A stretch of DNA of 5,678 nucleotides from Lentisphaeria bacterium (GTDB taxonomy: Bacteria > Verrucomicrobiota > Lentisphaeria > Victivallales > UBA1829). Position numbers and translations under genes: made by a program. The notes below the pieces were generated by a model. The model did not search any database. It saw nothing but the letters and a program-made list of their open reading frames with translations, and was not told the origin of the DNA. Below are positions 1-5,678 of the stretch, one piece after another (position 1 is the first letter of the stretch; every line of letters begins with the position of its first letter). The stretch is from positions 1 to 5,678 of the forward strand of contig JAFYBD010000201.1 of NCBI GenBank assembly GCA_017540385.1, read 5' to 3'.

Positions 1-2
1 AG

Positions 3-1520
3 TTGTCCCGGACCGTGCGCGACCTGGACTATCTGTACCGTTCCGCATATTTCCAGACGAAGGACAAACAGCGTCGCGGCGTGCTCCTGCTCGGGATCGC
101 GTTCTTCGTGCTCTGCGGCCTCTTCTGCGCCGAGATGTTCTGGTTCGCTCCGAAACTGAAAGTCCCGCGCGGCACGGGTGCGGCTCCCGAGAAGGAACGC
201 CGCCAGCTGCTCGCGTTCGCCTCCTGCGGGATCGTCGTGCTGGTCGTCGCGCTCGCGATCCTGCGGGCGACGCTCGTCCCGGCGGAAAAGAAACCTGTTC
301 AGGCCGCCGCCGGAGACGCCGGAACGCAGACTCTGCCGGGCGAAGTGAAACCGGTTCAAACGGAAACGATCGACCTGGCGGCGGCGCTTGAGGCCGAACG
401 TTTGCAGTGGCCGCAGTTCCGTGGCTCCACGCTGCCGAACGCCAACGCGCTTCCGGCGAACTGGGATTTTCAGAAAAAATGGACCAGCGCGGTCGCGCTC
501 CCCGGCAACGGTTCGCCCATCGTGTGGGACGACCTCGTGTTCGTCTCCGGCAGCGACGGCAAGACCGGCGCGGTGTCCTGTTACGACGCGACGACCGGCG
601 CGCTCAAATGGAAGACGGAAACGCCGCCCTTCGCCGCACTTCCCGAAGTTGGCGAAGACACCGGTTACGCCGCGCCGACCCCGTGCGTCGACTCCGGACG
701 CGTCTATGCGGTGTTCGCCTCCGGCGACGTGCTCTGCGTCGGTCACGACGGGGCGACGATCTGGCACAAACGCCTGCCGGAGCCGGTCGTGATGTACGGC
801 TACGCCTCCTCGCCGTTGCTGATGGGCGACAAACTGATCGTGCAGTACGACCTGGACGAATCGCAGACGCTCTTCGCGCTGAACGTCTTCACGGGCGAGA
901 TCGCGTGGAAGAACGAACGCGACGCCTCCGCCAGCTGGTCGACGCCGAAGGGGCTCGTGGTCGACGGAAAGGGCATGATCTTCACGGCGGGGAACGAGCT
1001 CGCCGAACTCTTCGATCTTGAGACAGGCGAAGAGCTCTGGTGGCTGGAGTGCATGGGCGGCGAAGTCGCGGCCTCGGCGTCCGCCCGCGACGACAAGATC
1101 TTTTTCTCGAACTCCGGGGCGTTCACCGGGGCGTTCCGCGCGGGCGACGGCGAGATACTCTTTCAGAACGAGGAATCCCCCGCGCCCGACGTGGCCTCCG
1201 CCGTGCTCCTCGGCGACCGGTACTTCCTCTTCGGGAGCGGCGGCACGATCATCGCGATCGACGCGACGGACGGGCATGAACTCTACGAGGAGGACGTCGA
1301 CAGCGGGTTCTACGCCTCGCCGGTGGCCATCGGCGGAAAGATCGTGGCGGTCGACCTCGACGGCGTGCTGTATTTATTCAAATCTGAGGACGACGGACTC
1401 GAGACCGAGGGCAAATACGAGCTCGGCAAGCAGGTCGTCTGCGTTCCGGCGTTCCATAAGGGCGACCTGATCCTGCGAACGAAAGACAACGAACTCGTCT
1501 GTCTGGAGGCCAAACGATGA
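3..1520 (+). CDS. Membrane-anchored PQQ-like (BamB-type) beta-propeller protein, 5' end uncertain
   Basis: The 505-residue frame has two hydrophobic segments near its N-terminus (about residues 26-48 and 69-88), a polar Ala/Glu-rich linker, then a propeller starting at WPQFRG (136-141), a common opening of PQQ-like repeat proteins. Eight blade-like repeats can be picked out, each with a small-residue/Pro start (NGSPIV, YAAPTP, YASSPL, WSTPKG, AASASA, VASAVL, YASPVA, VCVPAF) and most ending in a D-x-x-TG-x-x-x-W-like turn (YDATTGALKW, LNVFTGEIAW, FDLETGEELW). Such domains usually act as protein-interaction platforms (BamB) or, with specific residues, bind PQQ. No dehydrogenase active site was recognised, so I infer a structural or sensing role. 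Basic residues occur both before the first segment and between the two, so the side of the membrane is unclear. The only start inside the window is a TTG at base 3 with no upstream sequence to judge a ribosome site; the true start may lie outside. The stop overlaps the next start by 4 bases, so the genes are probably translationally coupled. Confidence 0.85.
   Translation: MSRTVRDLDYLYRSAYFQTKDKQRRGVLLLGIAFFVLCGLFCAEMFWFAPKLKVPRGTGAAPEKERRQLLAFASCGIVVLVVALAILRATLVPAEKKPVQAAAGDAGTQTLPGEVKPVQTETIDLAAALEAERLQWPQFRGSTLPNANALPANWDFQKKWTSAVALPGNGSPIVWDDLVFVSGSDGKTGAVSCYDATTGALKWKTETPPFAALPEVGEDTGYAAPTPCVDSGRVYAVFASGDVLCVGHDGATIWHKRLPEPVVMYGYASSPLLMGDKLIVQYDLDESQTLFALNVFTGEIAWKNERDASASWSTPKGLVVDGKGMIFTAGNELAELFDLETGEELWWLECMGGEVAASASARDDKIFFSNSGAFTGAFRAGDGEILFQNEESPAPDVASAVLLGDRYFLFGSGGTIIAIDATDGHELYEEDVDSGFYASPVAIGGKIVAVDLDGVLYLFKSEDDGLETEGKYELGKQVVCVPAFHKGDLILRTKDNELVCLEAKR
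1505..1509 (+). promoter_or_regulatory. Shine-Dalgarno site for the fused NADH oxidoreductase gene
   Basis: A perfect GGAGG sits 7 bases upstream of the ATG at 1517. It lies inside the last codons of the preceding propeller gene, whose TGA overlaps the ATG as ATGA. This fixes the start of the fusion gene and supports coupled translation of the two proteins. Confidence 0.8.
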
Positions 1521-4450
1521 CCTCCGATGCCGCGCCCCATATCGACCTCGTTGACCCGCTCCTGCCGGAGCTGATCGCGCTCCAGCGGCGCGACCGCTGC
1601 CTGCTGCCGGCACCGATGGCGGAGCACGCGCGCCGGATGAACGTGCCGCTGAACCGCGTGTACAGCGTGGCGAGCTTCTATCAGGCGTTCCGGTTCACAC
1701 CCTGCGGCAGGCATCAGATCAAGGTCTGCGTGGGAGCCGCCTGCTACGTGAAGGGGGCGGAGCACGTCTACGAGGCGTTCCGCAAGCATCTGAACATCCC
1801 CGACGGAGGCGACACTTCGCCCGACGGGCTTTTCACGGTCAGCAAGGTCGCGTGCCTCGGCTGCTGCATGCTCGCGGTGGCCGTGCAGATCGACAAACAT
1901 ATTTTCGGGCACGTCGTGCCCGCCACGGTCGGGTCGGTCGTGAAGGATTTCCTGCGGATGGTCCGCGAGGAGGAGGCGTCCGGCGCGGATGCGTCGGCGG
2001 AAACCCCGAACGAAAAGCGCCAGCCGGAAATCCGCATCTGTCGGTGTTCGTCCTGCCGGGCGGCCGGGAGTGGACGCATCTTCGACGTTTTCGAGCAGGA
2101 ACGCCGCACCGGGAAATTCGACTACAAGGTGAAGGAAGTCGGCTGTCACGGCATGTCCTACCGCGCGCCGCTCGTGACCGTGGCGCTGGAGAACGCCGTC
2201 TATCATTACGACAACGTGCAGGAATACGACGTGCGCGGCATCGTGGCGCAGCATTTCTCCACGCGTGAACTCGGCTGGAAGGGCAGGGCGTTCCTGGACG
2301 CGTTCTACAGCCGGCGTTCCCCCGGGTGCATGAAGATGGCGGAGCTGCCGCCCGAACTCGACCGGCTCCGGCTCGTGACGCGGAACAGCGGGATCGACGA
2401 TCCCGAATCGCTGGAGGATTACCGGGCGCATGGCGGATTCGCCGCGTTTGACCGGGCCCTCGCCATGACGCCCGCACAGATCGTGGCCGAGCTGACCGCG
2501 TCCAAACTGCGCGGACGCGGGGGCGGAGGGTTTCCGACCGGGGAGAAATGGCGCATGGCGCTGGAGGCTCCGGGCGACCGGAAGATCGTGATCTGCAATG
2601 CCGACGAGGGCGACCCCGGGGCGTTCATGGACCGCATGCTCATGGAGTCGTATCCGTACCGCGTGCTGGAGGGCATCCTGATCGCCGCCCGCACGATCGG
2701 GGCGAAACTCGCCATCATTTACATCCGGGAGGAATACGCGCAGGCCGTGTCCGTGCTGGAACGCGTGATCGCGAAACTCCGCGAATCCGGCATTTTCGAG
2801 CACATCGCGCCCGGGTTTGACCTCGTGCTGTTCCGCGGAGCGGGGGCGTTCGTCTGCGGCGAGGAGACTGCATTGCTGGAGTCCATCGAGGGGCGGCGCG
2901 GCATCCCGCGCAAACGCCCGCCATTCCCCGTGAACGGCGGCCTCCGCGGGCTCCCCACGCTCATGAACAACGTGGAGACGTTCGCCTGCGTCCCGATCAT
3001 CCTGGCCGATGGCGGGGCGGCGTTCAACGCGGTCGGCACCGACGAATCCCACGGCACGAAGGCCTTCGCGCTCGCCGGAAAGGTCCGGCAGGGCGGCCTG
3101 ATCGAAGTTCCCATCGGCATCACCATCGACGAGATCGTGGAGAAATACGGGGGCGGTGCCGAGAAGAACCACGCGATCAAGGCCGTCATGATCGGCGGCC
3201 CCTCCGGCGGTTGCATCCCGAAACGCCATTTCGACGTCCGCGTGGACTACCGCACGCTCCAGAAGAACGGCGCGATGATGGGGTCCGGCGGCCTGATCGT
3301 GATCGACGAATCCGACTGCATGGTCGATATTTCGCTGTATTTCCTGCGGTTCCTCCGCAACGAATCCTGCGGTAAGTGCGTGATGTGCCGCGAGGGCGTG
3401 GCGCATCTGTGCGACCTCGTGGAATCGCTCACGCGCAAGGGACCGAAGCCGCCCGGACTGCTCGACCGCATCGAAGAGCTGGCGCGCCAGATCCAGCGCG
3501 GCTCCCTGTGCGCGCTCGGCCGTACCGCGCCGAACATGGTCCTCAGCGCGCTGCACGAATTCCGCAGCGAATTCGAAGCGCATCTGGACAACGAGTGTCC
3601 CGCCGGAAAATGCGTCGAGCTCACCGAGTTCAGGATCAATGACGACTGCATCGGCTGCACCAAGTGCATCCAGTCCTGCGCCGCCGGTGCCATCGAATGT
3701 GAGCCGCTGGAAAGCGCCCGCATCCTGTCCGAGCTCTGCGTCCGCTGCGGCGTCTGCCGGAGCGTCTGCCCCGAACACGCCGTCGTAAACCCCTGCAAGG
3801 ACCGCCCCGAACAGGAGCTGCCGTTCCCCGAGGAACCCCGCGTCGCTCCGGTCGGCGGCGACGTGATCGTGATCGACGGCGCGGAGCATCCCTTCGTCGC
3901 CGGTCGCGTGATGCTGGATTATGTGAAGCAGCTCCCCACGCTCTGCTATATGGAGTGTGGCGGGACCGGCGCGCACTGCATGGTCTGTGCCGTGTGGGAC
4001 GCGTCGCTCGGGCGGTTCGTGCCCGGCTGCGAACAGCTGCTTCAGCGCGGTCATGTTTATGAAACGGATTCCGAACGCGTCCGGGCGTTCCGCCGCGAAG
4101 CGTTGTCCCTGATGCTGGTCCGTCACGATTTCCGCTGCGGATCCTGCTCCGCGAAGGGCAAATGCAGGTTCTTCGACCTCGTGCGCGAATACGGCGCGAA
4201 GAAGCCGAAATCCGCCGCGACGTATCCTGAAAAAGTCGAAACCGCGCATCTCGTTTACGACGCCGGGAAGTGCATCCTCTGTCAGCGGTGCGTCGGCGTC
4301 TCGCGTGAAAGTCTCGCCGTCCACAACCGCGCCGACCGCGCCGTGATTTCGCCCGGTCCCGATGGCTGGGAGTCGCTGGATGCGGAGACCGCCGCGAACG
4401 TCTGCGGCGTCTGCCCGACCGGCGCGCTGACCCTGAAAAACCGGAGCTGA
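1517..4450 (+). CDS. Fused NuoE-NuoF-ferredoxin-NuoG(N-terminal) NADH-dependent iron-sulfur flavoprotein
   Basis: A 977-residue chain whose parts are usually separate subunits of NADH dehydrogenases and NAD-linked hydrogenases (NuoEFG, HndACD, HydCBA). In order: a NuoE-type [2Fe-2S] domain (about 1-150; C71, C76, C113, C117); a charged linker (150-171); a second thioredoxin-like domain (about 172-225; C175, C177, C180, C210, with Ser214 where the fourth Cys is expected); the NuoF core (about 285-670) with the NADH/FMN motif GRGGGGFPTGEKW (333-345), NADEGDPGAF (361-370), GAFVCGEET (443-451) and a [4Fe-4S] site (C618, C621, C624, C665); a 2x[4Fe-4S] ferredoxin domain (C711/714/717/721 and C741/744/747/751); then NuoG-like plant-type [2Fe-2S] (C810, C821, C824, C838), His-Cys3 [4Fe-4S] (H870, C874, C877, C883) and a ferredoxin domain keeping one cubane (C919, C922, C925, C966). 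By family it should be cytoplasmic, exchange electrons with NAD(H) at FMN and pass them along the clusters. There is no H-cluster or molybdopterin domain, so the terminal partner is unknown. Bifurcation with ferredoxin is possible, as in HydABC, but unproven. No membrane segment is evident; tight packing with anchored propeller genes suggests membrane association. Confidence 0.95.
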   Translation: MTSDAAPHIDLVDPLLPELIALQRRDRCLLPAPMAEHARRMNVPLNRVYSVASFYQAFRFTPCGRHQIKVCVGAACYVKGAEHVYEAFRKHLNIPDGGDTSPDGLFTVSKVACLGCCMLAVAVQIDKHIFGHVVPATVGSVVKDFLRMVREEEASGADASAETPNEKRQPEIRICRCSSCRAAGSGRIFDVFEQERRTGKFDYKVKEVGCHGMSYRAPLVTVALENAVYHYDNVQEYDVRGIVAQHFSTRELGWKGRAFLDAFYSRRSPGCMKMAELPPELDRLRLVTRNSGIDDPESLEDYRAHGGFAAFDRALAMTPAQIVAELTASKLRGRGGGGFPTGEKWRMALEAPGDRKIVICNADEGDPGAFMDRMLMESYPYRVLEGILIAARTIGAKLAIIYIREEYAQAVSVLERVIAKLRESGIFEHIAPGFDLVLFRGAGAFVCGEETALLESIEGRRGIPRKRPPFPVNGGLRGLPTLMNNVETFACVPIILADGGAAFNAVGTDESHGTKAFALAGKVRQGGLIEVPIGITIDEIVEKYGGGAEKNHAIKAVMIGGPSGGCIPKRHFDVRVDYRTLQKNGAMMGSGGLIVIDESDCMVDISLYFLRFLRNESCGKCVMCREGVAHLCDLVESLTRKGPKPPGLLDRIEELARQIQRGSLCALGRTAPNMVLSALHEFRSEFEAHLDNECPAGKCVELTEFRINDDCIGCTKCIQSCAAGAIECEPLESARILSELCVRCGVCRSVCPEHAVVNPCKDRPEQELPFPEEPRVAPVGGDVIVIDGAEHPFVAGRVMLDYVKQLPTLCYMECGGTGAHCMVCAVWDASLGRFVPGCEQLLQRGHVYETDSERVRAFRREALSLMLVRHDFRCGSCSAKGKCRFFDLVREYGAKKPKSAATYPEKVETAHLVYDAGKCILCQRCVGVSRESLAVHNRADRAVISPGPDGWESLDAETAANVCGVCPTGALTLKNRS
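2027..2182 (+). other. Second thioredoxin-like domain with altered [2Fe-2S] ligand set
   Basis: This codes for about residues 171-222, the domain that precedes the NuoF core in HndC/HydB-type subunits. The first ligand pair is present as C175-x4-C180, with an extra C177 between them. The second pair should be C-x3-C, but reads GCHGMSYRAP, that is C210-x3-S214 (codon TCC at 2156-2158). The cluster may be lost, may use Ser214, or may use C177 as a substitute ligand; the sequence cannot decide. Confidence 0.75.
4250..4447 (+). other. C-terminal ferredoxin domain reduced to a single predicted [4Fe-4S] cluster
   Basis: This codes for about residues 912-977, matching the 2x[4Fe-4S] domain of NuoG/HydA. 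Motif one reads C919-x2-C922-x2-C925-x3-S929; motif two keeps only NVCGVCP, with C966-Pro in the expected last position. In two-cluster ferredoxins, cubane I uses the first three Cys of motif one plus the last Cys of motif two. Those four remain. The four ligands of cubane II are gone; the leftover C963 is one place out of register. Confidence 0.75.
4442..4446 (+). promoter_or_regulatory. Probable Shine-Dalgarno site for the second propeller gene
   Basis: CGGAG lies 10 bases before the ATG at 4457 and overlaps the last codons of the fusion gene. Only 6 bases separate the two genes, so there is no room for a promoter or terminator between them. The spacing is a little long but acceptable. Confidence 0.55.
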
Positions 4451-4456
4451 CCCGTC

Positions 4457-5530
4457 ATGAAGGCTTTCCGCGTCACAGCTCTGTCGATCCTCTTCCTGCT
4501 GGGGGTGGCATGCGTCGCGTGGTATTTCGTCCTCGGGGATTCCCCGGACGATTCGGAGAAGAACGAATCATCCGGCGTGCTCCTGACGGACACCGCTCCG
4601 CTCGGGAAGCTCTCGGTCCTGTCCGACGGCACACTTGCCGCCGGGAATTCGCGCGGCGAGGTGAAATTCTTCCGGCTTGGGGAGCCCGTGCGGACCGTTT
4701 CCGTGTCGAAGACCTCGATCTCCGCCCCCGTTGCGGAGTTCGGCGGCGTCTGCTACGTCGGCGACGAGGGCGGCTTGTTCGCGGCGTTCACGCCGGACCG
4801 TGGCGTGCTGTGGACGTTCAAGGCCGGCAACCAGATCACGGGCGGCGCGGCGATGGATTCCGACGGGCTCGTGTGGTTCGGCTCGCACGACCAGACGCTC
4901 TACGCGCTGGACGCGTCGGGGAAACTCGTTCACGAGGTCGCGTGCAACGGGCAGATCAACGGCTCGCCGGTGTTCGACGGCACATTCGTGTACCTCGGCA
5001 GCTGCGACGGCAGGCTCCGCAAGATCGACGTCCGCACGGGCGAAGTCGTACAGTCGCTCGATTTCGAGTCCTACATCCCGGAAACCCCGGTGCTGGCCGA
5101 CGGCGTGCTGTACGTGCTCACCCACGGCGGCGACCTCGTCGCGGTCAACGCCGACAGTTTCGAGGAGCTGTACAAGGTCGCGACCGGATTCTCGTTCTTC
5201 TCCTCGCCGTTCGTGACGGACCGGTATCTCTACCTCGCCGACGCCAACGGCCTGATCCACGTGTACGACCGCGCGGACGGCGCGTACGAAACCGATCTCG
5301 CGTCCCCCGACAAGCTGAACCCGATCTGCGCGGGCAACGGCCGCGGCGTGTACACGTCGTCGCTCCGGGGCCGCCTGAGCTTCTACGAGGAGGGGAAATG
5401 GCGGGAGCACGTCCTCGCGGAGTTCCCGTCCGACTTCAAATCCGGCGTGACGGCATCGGGCGACGTCCTGTCCGTGCCCGACGAATACGGCAACCTCTTC
5501 TACGCCAGACGAAAGGACTCCGAACCATGA
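4457..5530 (+). CDS. Single-pass membrane-anchored beta-propeller (BamB/PQQ-like) protein
   Basis: A 357-residue protein with a short basic N-terminus (K2, R5), one hydrophobic segment at about residues 7-27 that fits an uncleaved signal anchor, and a short acidic linker. The rest divides by eye into eight repeats of about 40 residues, with blade starts such as LGKLSV, ISAPVA, ITGGAA, INGSPV, IPETPV, FFSSPF, LNPICA and FKSGVT, followed by patterns like GTFVYLGSCDGRLRKID. This matches the eight-bladed BamB/PQQ-like fold. The basic N-terminus and single anchor place the propeller outside the cytoplasmic membrane by the positive-inside rule. It lacks the WPQFRG opening of the first propeller gene, so it is not a simple recent duplicate. 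I saw no heme motif or enzyme active site, so the role is probably scaffolding, sensing or ligand binding. It follows the fusion gene by 6 bases and its stop overlaps the ABC ATPase start, so the three proteins probably act together. Confidence 0.88.
   Translation: MKAFRVTALSILFLLGVACVAWYFVLGDSPDDSEKNESSGVLLTDTAPLGKLSVLSDGTLAAGNSRGEVKFFRLGEPVRTVSVSKTSISAPVAEFGGVCYVGDEGGLFAAFTPDRGVLWTFKAGNQITGGAAMDSDGLVWFGSHDQTLYALDASGKLVHEVACNGQINGSPVFDGTFVYLGSCDGRLRKIDVRTGEVVQSLDFESYIPETPVLADGVLYVLTHGGDLVAVNADSFEELYKVATGFSFFSSPFVTDRYLYLADANGLIHVYDRADGAYETDLASPDKLNPICAGNGRGVYTSSLRGRLSFYEEGKWREHVLAEFPSDFKSGVTASGDVLSVPDEYGNLFYARRKDSEP
5512..5517 (+). promoter_or_regulatory. Shine-Dalgarno site for the ABC ATPase gene
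   Basis: AAAGGA stands 9 bases before the ATG at 5527, inside the end of the second propeller gene. Together with the ATGA stop/start overlap it supports that ATG as the true start and suggests coupled translation. Confidence 0.6.
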
Positions 5531-5678
5531 AGCTGACCGTCACCCATCTGACCAAGACATTTACGCGGGCGGACGAACGCATCGAACTGTTCCGCGATTT
5601 CAATCTCGAACTGAACGCGGGCGAGGCCGTGACCGTGCTCGGCCCGTCCGGCAGCGGCAAGACCACGCTCCTGCGGAT
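5527..5678 (+). CDS. ABC transporter ATP-binding protein, N-terminal fragment (cut by window end)
   Basis: Only the first 50 codons are present. They begin MKLTVTHLTKTF, typical of the first beta-strands of an ABC ATPase, and reach a full Walker A motif, GPSGSGKTTLL, at about residues 39-49. Such proteins hydrolyse ATP on the cytoplasmic face to drive a membrane permease. The GPSGSGKT form is common in LolD/MacB/FtsE-like as well as other families, and the Q-loop, signature motif and Walker B lie outside the window, so the subfamily and cargo cannot be read. The start overlaps the stop of the propeller gene by 4 bases. A permease gene is expected downstream. The frame is intact to the window edge. 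Confidence 0.93.
   Translation, partial: MKLTVTHLTKTFTRADERIELFRDFNLELNAGEAVTVLGPSGSGKTTLLR

Noticed and set aside
1371..1388. Local AT-rich patch with a TTA leucine codon near the end of the first propeller gene
   Set aside because: Only a few codons long, in frame within a normal blade, with no sign of an insertion or junction.
1310..4324. Open frame of 1004 codons on the minus strand across the fusion gene
   Set aside because: Its product is rich in Arg, His, Ala, Asp and Glu with no recognisable domain. It lies opposite a gene with many intact family motifs. Long antisense frames are expected from GC-rich codon use.
4457..4540. Possible lipoprotein signal (LLGVAC, C19) in the second propeller protein
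   Set aside because: The -3 position is Gly rather than Leu/Val/Ile, and the hydrophobic run continues past the Cys, which fits a signal anchor better than a lipobox.
4568..5410. Open frame of 280 codons on the minus strand opposite the second propeller gene
   Set aside because: Low-complexity Arg/Val/Ala/Glu-rich translation without motifs, opposite a clear eight-repeat protein; a composition shadow.
1..5678. Heme c (CxxCH) motifs, CRISPR repeats, tRNA genes, insertion-sequence ends or terminator hairpins
   Set aside because: None was found by eye. Coding sequence covers nearly every base, and the only gap between genes is 6 bases.

Overview
The window is a GC-rich bacterial stretch with no gene-free region. 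It holds four same-strand genes packed as one operon: a membrane-anchored PQQ-like beta-propeller protein (start at or before the window edge), a 977-residue multi-domain iron-sulfur flavoprotein, a second membrane-anchored beta-propeller protein, and the first 50 codons of an ABC-transporter ATPase. The junctions are a 4-base ATGA overlap, a 6-base gap, and a second ATGA overlap. No promoter, terminator, RNA gene, repeat array or mobile element was seen. The promoter must lie upstream of the window.

The central gene is the notable one. It joins in one chain what are usually three separate subunits: a NuoE/HndA/HydC-type thioredoxin-like [2Fe-2S] protein, a NuoF/HndC/HydB-type NADH- and FMN-binding subunit with its extra N-terminal thioredoxin-like domain and C-terminal 2x[4Fe-4S] ferredoxin domain, and the N-terminal iron-sulfur part of NuoG/HydA. 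The NuoG/HydA catalytic part (FeFe-hydrogenase H-cluster or molybdopterin domain) is absent, so the chain looks like an NADH-linked electron-transfer core that needs another partner. Two domains have altered cluster ligands. The second thioredoxin-like domain has Ser214 in place of its fourth cysteine. The C-terminal ferredoxin domain has lost exactly the ligands of one of its two cubanes and kept those of the other.

Both flanking propeller proteins can be divided by eye into eight blade-like repeats, and each has hydrophobic N-terminal membrane anchoring (two segments in the first, one in the second). The downstream ATPase implies a transporter. A reasonable but unproven reading is a membrane-associated assembly in which an NADH-oxidising (or NAD-reducing) iron-sulfur protein works with propeller scaffold or sensor proteins and an ABC transporter.

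The organism is probably an anaerobic or facultative bacterium, because HydB/HndC-type NADH modules are typical of such lifestyles. Propellers opening with a WPQFRG-type motif are familiar from the Planctomycetes-Verrucomicrobia-Lentisphaerae group, so that group is a plausible but weakly supported source.
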